From Kovacikia minuta CCNUW1 (GTDB lineage Bacteria > Cyanobacteriota > Cyanobacteriia > Leptolyngbyales > Leptolyngbyaceae): a stretch of 64,000 nt of DNA. Below are positions 17,221 through 26,904 of this stretch, one piece after another. Made by a program: the position numbers and the translations under genes. Within the stretch, counting starts at the first letter, position 1; the number at the start of each line of letters is the position of its first letter. The notes under the pieces are model-generated. The model worked only from the letters and a program-made list of their open reading frames with translations. It ran no database searches and was not told the origin of the DNA. The stretch lies in assembly GCF_020091585.1 (NCBI RefSeq), contig NZ_CP083582.1, positions 6,954,536 through 7,018,535 of the forward strand. Reading direction: 5' to 3'.

Positions 17221-19365
17221 ATGGGTGGAAAGGCAGCAGCATCGAAGATAGCAGGTGAGAAAAAGGCGGCAAATTCACAGCCAGATGAAATGCCGAAGAG
17301 CCAGGTTCAGAATGGTTCCTCTACTCAGAATTCTGGATCATCTGCAACGGAGTCTCCAAAGACCTGGACGATCGAGGACAGCGAAGAACTCTATCGGATT
17401 ACGGGCTGGGGGGAGCCTTACTTTTCAATTAATGCGGCGGGGCATGTGACAGTTTCTCCCCAGGGCGATCGGGGTGGTTCCCTCGACCTGTTTGAACTGG
17501 TCAATGCCTTAAAGCAGCGCAATCTCAACCTACCCCTCCTGATCCGGTTTTCCGATATCCTGGAAGACCGGATCGAGCGCTTGAATGCGGCTTTTTCGAG
17601 GGCGATCGCCCGCTACAGCTACCCTGGTGACTATCGGGGTGTATTTCCCACCAAATGTAATCAACAACGTCATCTCATCGAAGCCCTGGTCAATTTTGGT
17701 AAGCCCTACCAGTTTGGGCTGGAAGCTGGCTCAAAACCGGAATTGATGATTGCCCTGGCAACGCTAAAAACTCCGGGGGCACTCCTTATTTGCAATGGGT
17801 ATAAGGATCGGGAATATGTGGAGATGGCAATCCTGGCGCAACAGTTGGGACAAACCCCGATCATCGTGCTGGAGCAAATTGAGGAAGTGTCGCTGGTGAT
17901 TGAGGCGGGCCAAAAATTGGGGATTCGTCCGATTCTGGGAGTCCGTGCCAAGTTGAGTTCCAAAGGAAGTGGGCATTGGGGTATCTCAGCGGGAGATCGG
18001 GCAAAATTTGGACTCACGATCCCCGAAATTCTGGATACCGTAGAACAACTCCGAGCAGCCAATATGCTGGATTCCCTGCAACTGCTGCATCATCACATCG
18101 GCTCCCAAATTTCCTCGATCGCGGTGATTAAAGACGCCATTCGGGAATCCAGTCAAATTTATGTTGAACTGGCAAAACTGGGTGCAGCCATGAAGTATCT
18201 GGATGTGGGGGGTGGCTTGGGCGTAGACTACGACGGTTCTAAGACCAACTTCTATGCGTCCAAGAACTACAACATGCAGAATTACGCGAATGACCTTGTA
18301 GCGGAAGTCAAAGAAGCCTGTGTCGAGCGCAATGTCCCCGTGCCCACCCTGATTAGCGAAAGTGGACGGGCGATCGCCTCCCACCAGTCTGTCCTGGTGT
18401 TTAATGTACTTGGCACCAGTGATGTTCCCTCCGGTTCCCCCGAACCCCTTCAGGAAAAGGAACATCTGATCATCCGTAACCTTTACGAAACCTACGAGTC
18501 GATTACCGAAGAGAACTATCAGGAGGCGTACCACGACGCGACCCAGTTTAAGGAAGAAGCCATCAGTTTATTCAATTTTGGTTATGTCAGCCTGCCCGAA
18601 CGTGCCCGGGCAGAGCGGCTCTACTGGGCTTGCTGTGAGAAGATTCTGGGGATTGTCCGGCAGCAAGAATACGTCCCTGACGATCTAGAAGATCTGGAAA
18701 AGATCATGGCATCGATTTACTACATCAATCTATCGGTGTTCCAGTCAGCACCAGATAGCTGGGCGATCGATCAGCTGTTCCCGATCATGCCGATTCACCG
18801 CCTGGATGAGGAACCGACCTGCCGCGCTACCCTTGCCGACCTTACCTGCGACAGTGATGGCAAAATCGACCAATTCATCGATCTCCGTGATGTGAAGCAT
18901 GTGCTGGAACTGCATGCACTTAAGCCAGTGGAAGAAAGGCAGAGGGCAGAAGACAGAGGGCAGAAGGCAGAGAGTACCCTTCAGTCCTCAACTCATCCCT
19001 CATCCCCCATCCCTCATCCCTCATCCTCCATCCCTACACCCTCCCACGAACCCTATTACCTGGGCATGTTCCTCAACGGTGCCTATCAGGAAATTATGGG
19101 AAACTTACACAACCTGTTTGGAGACACAAACGCCGTTCACATTACCCTGACCCCCAAAGGTTATCAAATTGATCACGTGGTGAAAGGGGACACCATGACG
19201 GAGGTGCTTGGCTACGTTCAGTACGACGCAGAAGATATGATCGAAAGCATTCGCCAGCAAACCGAACTGGCATTGCAGGAAAAACGGATCACACTACAAG
19301 AGTCTCAACTGCTACTGCAAAACTACGAACGTAGCTTGAGTCGGTATACGTATCTGTCTCCGTAG
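17221..19365 (+). CDS. speA: Biosynthetic arginine decarboxylase
   Basis: SpeA, 714 aa, a PLP enzyme that converts arginine to agmatine for polyamine synthesis. Seen: the N-terminal WTIEDSEELYRITGWGEPYF motif, the PLP-lysine region GVFPTKCNQQRHLIEAL (Lys near residue 144), LLHHHIGSQISS, YLDVGGGLGVDYDGS and LISESGRAIASHQ. All active-site blocks are present. Oddity: residues about 571-612 are a serine/proline-rich insert (THPSSPIPHPSSSIP) whose DNA is the heptamer-type spacer repeat of this genome, in frame between HALKP and EPYYLGMFLNG. The first 40 residues are also low-complexity. Confidence 0.94.
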   Translation: MGGKAAASKIAGEKKAANSQPDEMPKSQVQNGSSTQNSGSSATESPKTWTIEDSEELYRITGWGEPYFSINAAGHVTVSPQGDRGGSLDLFELVNALKQRNLNLPLLIRFSDILEDRIERLNAAFSRAIARYSYPGDYRGVFPTKCNQQRHLIEALVNFGKPYQFGLEAGSKPELMIALATLKTPGALLICNGYKDREYVEMAILAQQLGQTPIIVLEQIEEVSLVIEAGQKLGIRPILGVRAKLSSKGSGHWGISAGDRAKFGLTIPEILDTVEQLRAANMLDSLQLLHHHIGSQISSIAVIKDAIRESSQIYVELAKLGAAMKYLDVGGGLGVDYDGSKTNFYASKNYNMQNYANDLVAEVKEACVERNVPVPTLISESGRAIASHQSVLVFNVLGTSDVPSGSPEPLQEKEHLIIRNLYETYESITEENYQEAYHDATQFKEEAISLFNFGYVSLPERARAERLYWACCEKILGIVRQQEYVPDDLEDLEKIMASIYYINLSVFQSAPDSWAIDQLFPIMPIHRLDEEPTCRATLADLTCDSDGKIDQFIDLRDVKHVLELHALKPVEERQRAEDRGQKAESTLQSSTHPSSPIPHPSSSIPTPSHEPYYLGMFLNGAYQEIMGNLHNLFGDTNAVHITLTPKGYQIDHVVKGDTMTEVLGYVQYDAEDMIESIRQQTELALQEKRITLQESQLLLQNYERSLSRYTYLSP

Positions 19366-19480
19366 GAACTGCCCCATGCCCCCTTCTAAGTCCTACCATC
19401 ACGACCGGGCAGAAGGTTGAGGGTAGGCTCTACCACGTATTACCTACTGCCTATTTTCTCCTGGTCTCTGCCGTCAACCC

Positions 19481-20872
19481 TTAAAACTCCACTTCCAGGG
19501 GCGCACGGGGGAAGGGGATCACATCCCGGATGTTGCCCATCCCTGTCATGAACTGAACCAGCCGCTCAAAACCTAAGCCAAAGCCTGCATGGGGCACTGT
19601 GCCAAATCGGCGCAGATCCAGATACCACCAGTAGGGAGCCGGGTCGAGTCCCTGAGCTTGAATCCGTTTCTCCAGAACGTCGAGGCGTTCTTCACGTTGA
19701 GACCCACCAATAATTTCACCAATTTTGGGAGCCAGAATATCCATTGCCCGAACAGTTTTTTCGTCGTCGTTGAGGCGCATGTAGAAAGCTTTGATTTGGG
19801 CGGGGTAGTCGGTCACGATCGTCGGTTTCTTGAAGTATTCCTCCGCCAGATAGCGCTCGTGTTCAGATTGCAAATCCGAACCCCATTGATAGGGATACTC
19901 GAAGGTTTTGCCAGATTTTTCCAGGATGGCGATCGCTTCTGTGTAGGTTACCCGCGCAAATTCATTATCAATAATGTTATTAGCAGTTGCCAGAACCGAG
20001 TTATCAATACGCTGATTAAAGAACTCCATATCTTCTGGGCAAGACTCTAGAACCTGTTTAAAAATGTGCTTGAGAAATGCTTCCGCCAGATCCATATCCC
20101 CTTCTAAATCACAAAATGCCATCTCCGGTTCCACCATCCAAAACTCTGCCAAATGGCGAGAGGTGTTGGAATTTTCTGCCCGAAAGGTAGGACCGAAGGT
20201 ATAGACATTGCTGAACGCCATTGCCATAATCTCAGCTTCCAGTTGCCCACTCACGGTGAGGTAGGACTGCCTGCCAAAAAAGTCCTTGCTGAAATCCACC
20301 GCCTGATTTTCGGTTAACGGCACCCGTTTCAAATCAAAGCCCGTAACCGTAAACATTTCACCTGCCCCTTCACAATCACTTGCACTGATAATGGGGGTAT
20401 GAACCCAGAGAAAGCCCCGCTCCTGGAAAAACTGGTGAATCGCTGTTGCTGCCGCATTACGCACCCGGAAGACAGCCCCCAGGGTATTCGTCCGCGATCG
20501 CAAATGTCCAATGGTTCGCAAAAATTCAAAGGAATGGCGCTTTTTCTGTAACGGGTAGGTTTCGGGGTCGGCCTCTCCATAAACGGTAATCGAACTTGCC
20601 CTTAGCTCAATCCGCTGTCCCTTGGCTGGAGACTCCACTAACATTCCATCAACCTCCACTGAAGCACCCGTATTGACTCGCTTCATGGTTTCGGCGTAAC
20701 CCGGCACATCCTGATTCACGACCACTTGCAGCCCTGCCATTGAGGAGCCATCATTTACCTCCAAAAAGGTAAATTCCTTCTGTTCTCGCTTAGTCCGAAC
20801 CCAACCTTTGACAATAACAGTTTCGTTGGGTTGCCCGTTGCGGAGGAGGTCGATAATACGGCGAGTTGTCAT
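19481..20872 (-). CDS. asnS: Asparagine--tRNA ligase
   Basis: Class IIb aminoacyl-tRNA synthetase, 463 aa. OB-fold anticodon domain at about 18-115 ([23 protein letters not shown]), then the class II core with motif 2 ([22 protein letters not shown]) and motif 3 ([15 protein letters not shown]). The motif 2 wording and lack of an insertion domain identify AsnRS rather than AspRS. Cytoplasmic; charges tRNA-Asn. Intact, full length, ATG start. Confidence 0.96.
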   Translation of the reverse strand: MTTRRIIDLLRNGQPNETVIVKGWVRTKREQKEFTFLEVNDGSSMAGLQVVVNQDVPGYAETMKRVNTGASVEVDGMLVESPAKGQRIELRASSITVYGEADPETYPLQKKRHSFEFLRTIGHLRSRTNTLGAVFRVRNAAATAIHQFFQERGFLWVHTPIISASDCEGAGEMFTVTGFDLKRVPLTENQAVDFSKDFFGRQSYLTVSGQLEAEIMAMAFSNVYTFGPTFRAENSNTSRHLAEFWMVEPEMAFCDLEGDMDLAEAFLKHIFKQVLESCPEDMEFFNQRIDNSVLATANNIIDNEFARVTYTEAIAILEKSGKTFEYPYQWGSDLQSEHERYLAEEYFKKPTIVTDYPAQIKAFYMRLNDDEKTVRAMDILAPKIGEIIGGSQREERLDVLEKRIQAQGLDPAPYWWYLDLRRFGTVPHAGFGLGFERLVQFMTGMGNIRDVIPFPRAPLEVEF

Positions 20873-21370
20873 GGGAATAGGAAATAGAGTTTGGGGTGGG
20901 TGGTGGGGTGATGAAAAATTGAAGGCGCTGAATAGCCCTAATTAAAGCAGCGGATACCTGAGAGAGTCCATTGTGCTGAATTTGAGTTTAGCGCCGTTTG
21001 CGGAAATCGGGCGATCGCACCCCCTCAGTGAACAAACCTGTGTACAGGGTGTGTAGATCCCTGGCTTCTGGCAGAAACCCATGATTCACAGCATACCTTG
21101 CAGTCACAACTGGGGGTCTGGTGTAAGTTCTGTCTAAGCTTCCACAGGTTTCTCTTCAAGAACGAAAATCCTTTCCGCCAGAAATTTCAAAAATGCTGAA
21201 AAATTCATGCATCGCCATCAGGAAACGATAACGATAGCACTAGGTTCCCAATTATGCTAATTTAATAAAGCTGAGTAACGTTCAGGTCAGTAGCTATACG
21301 TTTTAGCTCGGTTCACCTAAAAATTAGGGCTTCGTTGTCCAGTATCAATTAGTCAAGCCTCAGCAACTAA
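20873..21370. other. Spacer between asnS and tRNA
   Basis: About 500 bases. Should hold the asnS promoter (leftward) and the tRNA promoter (rightward). Nothing else recognised; one short CGATAACGATAGC repeat near 21225. Confidence 0.35.
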
Positions 21371-21443
21371 GGCTCAGTAGCTCAGTGGTTAGAGCAGGGG
21401 ACTCATAAGCCCAAGGTCGCAGGTTCAAATCCCGCCTGAGCCA
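21371..21443 (+). tRNA. tRNA with CAT anticodon (annotate Met; Ile2-like)
   Basis: Complete cloverleaf of 73 bases: acceptor GGCTCAG / CTGAGCC with discriminator A, D arm GCTC...GAGC, anticodon loop CTCATAA, T loop TTCAAAT. The 3' CCA is partly present (CCA is followed by TT). The anticodon stem is weak at its outer and inner pairs (GGGGA / GCCCA). The D-arm to variable-loop sequence resembles the E. coli tRNA-Ile with lysidine-modified CAT, so the identity may be Ile2 rather than elongator Met. Confidence 0.85.
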
Positions 21444-21551
21444 TTAAAAACTCAATTTTTGCAAGGGTTTCAGCCGATAGTCAAATTTAGGACTATGTGG
21501 CTTTTTGCTTTAAATCCTAGATTTCGACTATGAAATGACTATTCCTGTAGA

Positions 21552-21587
21552 GATCGAAATGGATTGACATCTCAGACCATTTCGATC
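21552..21587. repeat. 36-bp imperfect palindrome
   Basis: Begins GATCGAAATGG and ends CCATTTCGATC; the middle is diverged. Degenerate sibling of the perfect palindrome at 21695-21730. Confidence 0.65.
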
Positions 21588-21694
21588 CTAGACTTCTGAA
21601 ACGCTTGTTATCACTGGCTTCTAGAAACGCTCTTTTAGTAAACTTTTTCTCAAAATCCGTGAAACATAAGCAGAATGCGGGATTGAGAGAAATA

Positions 21695-21730
21695 GATCGA
21701 AATGGTTTGACATGTCAAACCATTTCGATC
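21695..21730. repeat. 36-bp perfect palindrome
   Basis: GATCGAAATGGTTTGACA is followed immediately by its exact reverse complement. Together with the copy at 21552 it frames about 107 bases. It could be a strong cruciform, a mini-element or a regulator site. Confidence 0.75.
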
Positions 21731-21854
21731 CTAGAGCGGTTCAAAAATCCGTTTCACAGCCAAGTGACTAACTCGCCAACTAAAGAAGTTGGGGCCTCAT
21801 AAGATAGGATGAATTCAATATGACAGTAGAAAATTTAGGAGGGGATCAACTTGG

Positions 21855-22412
21855 TTGTCCTTGGCTATGCTGTGTCTGTCAGACTAATTGAAGCCCTGTA
21901 GCGGGAAAGGGGCGAGGGACGTTGCGGTTGTTGGCAGATCAGATGGTCGAGTTGGAGTATGTTGAACAACTGAGCCATGAGAGTGTGCGGTAAACACTAA
22001 AAAGACGAACTGCAACCCTGGCGACAAGAGTGCTGGGCAATTCCGCTTGAACAATCCGCCGAGTTTGTCTGGCGGATGGAAAGTGTGTTGGAGGTGTATC
22101 AAACGGCTTACAATCCCAAGATTCCTGTGATTTGCATTGATGAAGCAACCAAGCAATTAGTCACAGAAACCCAGGTTTCCATTCCTGCTGAACGGGGACA
22201 ACCCGAACGCTTCGATTATGAATATGAAGGGATGGCGGCGGGTGGAAGTAACGCAGCAACGCATGGCCCTCGATTATGCTCACTGGCTCAAAACGTTGGT
22301 CGATTCAGATTATGTTCAGGCAGAAAAACTGATTGTGATTCAAGCTAATCTCAATACCCATTCACCACATCGCTCTACAAGGCGTTTGAGCCACAAGAAG
22401 CACTGAACCAGA
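21855..22412 (+). pseudogene. IS630-family transposase remnant
   Basis: Translation across frames gives ELQPWRQECWAIPLEQSAEF, then VYQTAYNPKIPVICIDEATKQLV and IPAERGQPERFDYEYEG, then YAHWLKTLVDSDYVQAEKL and NLNTHSP. These are the conserved DDE blocks of IS630-type transposases, with several frameshifts and loss of the segment between DYEYEG and the next block. Not functional. Confidence 0.75.
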
Positions 22413-22424
22413 GACATGAGACCT

Positions 22425-22700
22425 ATGACCTTTCAACCCGAACTGCTTGACCAACTGCTGCACAGCTACGAGAAACCTGAAGACCTGCTGGGCGAAGGTG
22501 GGATTTGAAACAATTGACCTAAGCCTTAGTGGAACCCTGTTTAGAGGCAGAGATGAAGACGCACTTGGACGTTCAATGATTTCTAACGGCACCAATGCAG
22601 TCGAAGAGGAGCGTAAGCTGTGGCAGAATCACCCCCCTGGAGCAAATGTATCCAATCGTCTACTTCGATGCTCTGGTGGTCAAAGAGGGTAGTGTTATAG
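22425..22700 (+). pseudogene. IS256-family transposase remnant
   Basis: The fragments MTFQPELLDQLLHSYEKPEDLLGE and LWQNHPPGANVSNRL (originally PLEQMYPIVYFDALVVK in another frame) match IS256/mutator-type transposase landmarks. Large internal deletions and frameshifts; the catalytic domain is mostly gone. It directly follows the IS630 remnant. Confidence 0.65.
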
Positions 22701-22759
22701 ACATGTGGGTCTTGCCATAAGATAGTAGAATTTGCAAATGAGATTCTAGAGGTAGAAAA

Positions 22760-23310
22760 ATGCCAGTGGTGCTAGAACCTCTACACTGCCCGAGTTGTGA
22801 CGGAACTCAGATCGTAAAACATGGAAAATCAGCCGCAAGCAAACAACGCTACAAGTGTTGCAATTCAAATTGCACTCGCCAAAGTTTTATTCGAGATTAT
22901 ACCTATCAAGGCTATTGACCAACAGTAAAGCAACAGATTAGTGGTATAGCAGTTAATGGAAGCGGTATTCGAGATACTACTCGTGTATTGAAAATTAGTC
23001 CAACGACCGTCATAGAAGAACTTAAAAAAAGAACGAGCATTAGTACAAGTGAATGAACTGTTAATCCAGCAGCTAAAGCCAGCTTCAGTTGCCATTGTTC
23101 AACGTGTCGAAGCAGCTGAACTTGACGAGATGTGGAGCTTTGTAGGTTCCAAAAAGTCCCAACGATGGTTGTGGCACGCGATTGACCATCAAACGGGACA
23201 AATTTTAGCCTTGACGTTGCGAACTCGGATTAAGCGACTTACACGCGAAACGATTTGCTTTTCCAAGTCTGTCAGAATGCATGACATTGTTTTGGGGTTA
23301 TTTATTAATT
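22760..23310 (+). pseudogene. IS1-family transposase remnant
   Basis: An InsA-like zinc finger (LHCPSCDGTQIVKHGKS, then KQRYKCCNSNCTRQSFI) precedes an InsB-like DDE start (AELDEMWSFVGSKKSQRWLWHAIDHQTG). There is an in-frame TGA after GY, an A7 run near 23024 where IS1 elements normally shift frame, and the C-terminus is scrambled after LRTRI. Inactive. Confidence 0.75.
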
Positions 23311-23491
23311 GATTTGAGTTTGGAAGGGTGGTCTAAAATTGAGAACCACACGCCCAGAACATCACCATTTATCCCAACACACCCCAGAAGATTATATTCA
23401 ATAATGAAGTTGCATGGATTGGGCGCGGCGTAACTTTGAAAGTTTTCCGAATGTCGTAGAACCTGATCTTTCTAGTTAAATCTCAGTTGCT

Positions 23492-23839
23492 TTACTGACT
23501 ACACTTCAAGTGATTTTCTCCCCAATTACAAAGTACTTGCAGGACAGGTTTGAGCGTCAGACCATACTCTGTAAACGAATACTCCACTTTTGGTGGCATC
23601 TCTGAATAAACATTTCGGTGGACAATGCCATCTTTTTCTAACTCTCGCAATTGTTGAATCAACATTTTCTCTGTAATCTCCGGCATCAACCGTTTGAGTT
23701 CACTAAATCGTTTTTTCTCATCTTTAAGATGCCACAGAATCAAAATCTTCCATTTTCCACCTAACACTCTTAAGGTGGTTTGTACAAAGACAGTCCCTTG
23801 AGTGGGTTCATTGGTCATGTACGTTACTTTCCTATTCAT
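23492..23839 (-). CDS. HxlR-family transcriptional regulator
   Basis: Winged-helix protein of 115 aa: TTLRVLGGKWKILILWHLKDEKKRFSEL near residue 22, then LIQQLRELEKDGIVHR and VEYSFTEYGLTLKPVL. This is the HxlR/MarR-like DNA-binding fold. It is divergent from the SDR/MFS pair and probably represses or activates it, sensing aldehydes or quinones as HxlR proteins often do. The start may be the ATG at 23818 (MTNEPTQ), which gives the more usual length. Confidence 0.85.
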   Translation of the reverse strand: MNRKVTYMTNEPTQGTVFVQTTLRVLGGKWKILILWHLKDEKKRFSELKRLMPEITEKMLIQQLRELEKDGIVHRNVYSEMPPKVEYSFTEYGLTLKPVLQVLCNWGENHLKCSQ

Positions 23840-23900
23840 TGAGAGAGCTTACAAAAAAGTAAGTACTTCCGAAAAGGTTAGTAGGAGTATACCCTGTTCT

Positions 23901-23974
23901 TTGTTATTGGTCATGAGTCAATGGTCACTGGTTGTGTGCATTACAAACGACCAATGACCCATGACCAATGACAA
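23901..23974. promoter_or_regulatory. Long imperfect inverted repeat in divergent promoter
   Basis: Arms of about 32 bases (TTGTTATTGGTCATGAGTC... and its near-reverse complement) separated by a short loop, between the HxlR gene and the SDR gene. Built of repeated ATTGGTCA / TGACCAAT units. Could be a regulator site or a mini-element. Confidence 0.55.
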
Positions 23975-23995
23975 ACCCTACAAGGACAAAACATA

Positions 23996-24733
23996 ATGCA
24001 GGTTCAAGGTTCAATCGCATTAGTCACAGGCGCAAACGGTGGGATTGGGCAATACTACATTCAAGGCTTACAAGCGGCTGGAGCCACTCGCATTTATGCA
24101 GGGGCACGTAACCCGGATAGCCTGAAGGAGATTGCAGCAACCGATCCCGATCGCATCATTCCCATTTCCCTCGATATCACCGATGAAGCGTCAGTCAAGG
24201 CAGCATCTGAAGCGTATTCAGATGTGAATCTTCTCATCAATAATGCTGGAGTGGGGTTCAATCAACGATTGGTTCCAGATATCAATTTTGACAAGGTGCG
24301 ATCGGAAATTGAGGTCAATTACCTCGGTATGGTGCAGATGTGTTTGGCATTTGCTCCAGTCCTCAAAGCCAATGGAGGAGGGGTGATTGTCAATATGCTC
24401 ACCATTCTGGCAAAGGTGAATTTCCCGCTGAATGCCTCCTACTGTGCGTCTAAGGCAGCGGCTTTACTGGCAACTCAGGGACTTCGGGCTGAGCTTGCCT
24501 CTCAAAAAACGCTGGTCGTTGGGGTGATGCCTGGAACGGTGGACACTGGAATGAGCAAGGATTTTCCACCGCCCAAAGTCGCCCCTGAAGAGGTTGTACG
24601 GGCAGCACTTCAAGCGGTGATTGATGACGTTGAGGATGTCTATCCTGGCGAACAAGCGCAGGCGATGCAAGCTCAGATCCTTCAAAACCCCAAAGCGGTT
24701 GAAAAGTGGATGGCAGGAATTTTAGCAAGTTAA
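23996..24733 (+). CDS. Short-chain dehydrogenase/reductase
   Basis: Classical SDR of 245 aa. Cofactor loop TGANGGIG at residues 11-18, NNAG (LLINNAGVGF) near 82, active-site Tyr149 and Lys153 in SYCASKAAA. The DPDR region after strand 2 with an acidic/basic mix leaves NAD versus NADP open. Substrate unknown. An MFS gene begins 6 bases after its stop, so the two are very likely one operon under the divergent HxlR regulator. Confidence 0.88.
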   Translation: MQVQGSIALVTGANGGIGQYYIQGLQAAGATRIYAGARNPDSLKEIAATDPDRIIPISLDITDEASVKAASEAYSDVNLLINNAGVGFNQRLVPDINFDKVRSEIEVNYLGMVQMCLAFAPVLKANGGGVIVNMLTILAKVNFPLNASYCASKAAALLATQGLRAELASQKTLVVGVMPGTVDTGMSKDFPPPKVAPEEVVRAALQAVIDDVEDVYPGEQAQAMQAQILQNPKAVEKWMAGILAS

Positions 24734-24738
24734 TCTCT

Positions 24739-25905
24739 ATGCCTCTCAAAACAAGCTCCCTTCTTGTCAAAGCAACATTGCTTTTGAGTAGTAGCCTGAC
24801 CGTCATGGCAGGTGCAACGATCGCCCCCTCGCTGCCTGCCATGCGCGATTACTTTGCAGCCACACCCAATGCCGACTATTGGGTACGCCTCGTGCTGACG
24901 ATTCCCGCCCTGTTCATTGCGATCGCTGCGCCTTTTGTGGGTACGATGATCGATCGCTTCGGACGGAAACCCCTGCTGGCATTTGCTGTGTTGTTGTACG
25001 GGATTGCAGGCACTTCAGGGGCTGTACTAAACGATATTGGCATGATCCTGGTCGGGCGAGTGCTGCTGGGTTTGAGTGTGGCAGGTATCATGACCACCGC
25101 AACTGCCCTGATTGCCGATTACTATACCGGGGCAGCCCGTGCCCAGTTTCTCGGCTTTCAGGCAGGCTTCATGGGCTTAGGCGGTGTATTGTTCCTATCT
25201 CTGGGTGGTTTTCTGGCAGATGTGAATTGGCGAATGCCATTTCTGATCTATCTCCTGGCATTGCTCATCTTGCCGCTCGTGGTGCTGGTCTTACCCGAAC
25301 CCGATCGCACTGAAGCCGCTCAAAACTTGGGAGTCGATGCAACGGAAGTTTTTCCCTGGCAGATTGCAGGCTTGACGTATTTAGCCGCTCTCCTGTCGCA
25401 GATTGTGTTTTATCTGATTCCGGTACAGTTGCCGTTTTATTTGAAGCAACTGGTGAATGCAACGGCATCGCAGAGTGGGTTGGCGATCGCCCTTGCAACC
25501 TTATTCAGTGCTGCCAGTGCGATCGCTTACAAACAAATCAAAGCACGGGTGTCATTCATCGGCATTTACGCGATCGCATTTCTATCAATGGCAGTTGGCT
25601 ATCTCGTCATCAGCATTTCGCCCACCTATGCAATGGTTTTAGTGGGATTAGCGATCGCTGGAGCAGGGCTAGGTTTACTGATGCCAAACATGAATGTTTG
25701 CTTAACCTCAGTGACTCCGATCAGTCTCAGAGGACGAGTGTTGGGTGGATTAACAACCGCATTTTTCCTGGGACAATTTGTTTCACCCATTCTCAGCCAA
25801 CCGTTGAGTAGTGTTGTTGGTTTAGATGGGACCTATCGGTTGGCAGGTGGATTGATGGTTGGAATGGGAGCGATCGCACTGGGATTAGGATGGCGTTGGC
25901 GGTAA
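24739..25905 (+). CDS. Major facilitator superfamily transporter
   Basis: About 388 aa with 12 hydrophobic helices. Motif A is seen as GTMIDRFGRKPLL between helices 2 and 3, and GATIAPSLPAMRDYF after helix 1, as in drug/H+ antiporters (DHA1 type). I choose the ATG at 24739 (MPLKTSSLL), 6 bases after the SDR stop, over an upstream in-frame ATG that overlaps the SDR. Likely exports the substrate or product of the SDR. Confidence 0.87.
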   Translation: MPLKTSSLLVKATLLLSSSLTVMAGATIAPSLPAMRDYFAATPNADYWVRLVLTIPALFIAIAAPFVGTMIDRFGRKPLLAFAVLLYGIAGTSGAVLNDIGMILVGRVLLGLSVAGIMTTATALIADYYTGAARAQFLGFQAGFMGLGGVLFLSLGGFLADVNWRMPFLIYLLALLILPLVVLVLPEPDRTEAAQNLGVDATEVFPWQIAGLTYLAALLSQIVFYLIPVQLPFYLKQLVNATASQSGLAIALATLFSAASAIAYKQIKARVSFIGIYAIAFLSMAVGYLVISISPTYAMVLVGLAIAGAGLGLLMPNMNVCLTSVTPISLRGRVLGGLTTAFFLGQFVSPILSQPLSSVVGLDGTYRLAGGLMVGMGAIALGLGWRWR

Positions 25906-25941
25906 ACTTTGGTCACTTTACCTACTGTACCGGGACTTTGT

Positions 25942-26085
25942 ATGCTCACCTTGCGCCGTCCAGTCGCGATCGGGATTGGTAGTGCCATTCTATTTCTCTG
26001 CATCCCATCGTTTGTACTGGATCTGACGGCTTTTATGCGAGATATGGTTTATATCGCTCAATGGATGAAGTTCGGGCAATCGTAA
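25942..26085 (+). CDS. Possible small membrane protein, 47 aa
   Basis: A frame reading MLTLRRPVAIGIGSAILFLCIPSF with one hydrophobic stretch, 37 bases after the MFS gene. May be a degenerate end of a larger membrane gene or a real small protein. Weak support. Confidence 0.25.
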   Translation: MLTLRRPVAIGIGSAILFLCIPSFVLDLTAFMRDMVYIAQWMKFGQS

Positions 26086-26246
26086 GTTTCGCAGATCATT
26101 TAAAACTGCTTACACTTCAGCAATTAAAAACTATGAAAGCTTGTGTCACAGGTGGTTTTGGATTTGTGCTTCTAGCCAATTTGTTGCATAATTTGTCACT
26201 GTTCATTCTGTGTTTCTAAGTTAGCCAGATTTACAGAATGAACGGT

Positions 26247-26876
26247 TTATTGCTGAACATAACTTTGCAGATAGCTGAGGGTGAGCCGTTTCGTTTCTGT
26301 TACAAGTCGTTGACGAAAAGATTTTTCCTGACTCAAAGAGAGCCACAGCAGCGTTCCGATCACTTTGACCAACACAAAAGCGATCGCCTCACAGTCCGCA
26401 AGATCTAATCCACGCTGAGTAAGAGACGTGGCAAAATCTCGAATTAACAACGCATCGGCAGCCTCTTCAATTTCTTCTAATTCAGGCATTGTTCCCTGTA
26501 CTTCCATAAAGATGGCATAGTAACCAGGATGCTCAGAAAAGAATTGATCAGAAACATCAATTAACTGGTCTACATAAGCAGGAAGCGGTAGTTTTGCCAG
26601 TTCGGCATTGTCGAGCATCGCTAACCGTTGATGAAGCAACTCGCCATAGCGAACGGCTAATGCTCGCAGAATTGCCGCCTTGTCTGGAAAAAACTGATAG
26701 AGCGACCCGATCGGCACATTGGCACGAGTGGCGATCGCGTTCGTCGTGGTTGCGTTATAGCCTTCCGCAATAAACAGCGCTTCTGCCATATCCAGAATGC
26801 GGTTGACTCGCTCCTGGCTGCGGGCCTGCTGGGGTTTGCGCCGCATTCCCGCAGGACTTGATGAATTTTCAGCCAT
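26247..26876 (-). CDS. TetR-family transcriptional regulator
   Basis: 209 aa. N-terminal helix-turn-helix typical of TetR: QERVNRILDMAEALFIAEGYNATTTNAIATRANVPIGSLYQFFPDKAAILRA (residues about 22-72). The C-terminal ligand domain is helical. ATG start. Divergent from a truncated gene at 27009, with two palindromic sites between them, so it probably autoregulates and represses that transcript. Confidence 0.9.
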   Translation of the reverse strand: MAENSSSPAGMRRKPQQARSQERVNRILDMAEALFIAEGYNATTTNAIATRANVPIGSLYQFFPDKAAILRALAVRYGELLHQRLAMLDNAELAKLPLPAYVDQLIDVSDQFFSEHPGYYAIFMEVQGTMPELEEIEEAADALLIRDFATSLTQRGLDLADCEAIAFVLVKVIGTLLWLSLSQEKSFRQRLVTETKRLTLSYLQSYVQQ

Positions 26877-26904
26877 TGACTCTACTGCTTCCCTCCAGAA
26901 ATAA

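Noticed and set aside
17986-18534. 182-codon frame antisense to speA
   Set aside because: Shadow frame of a highly conserved gene; no independent coding evidence.
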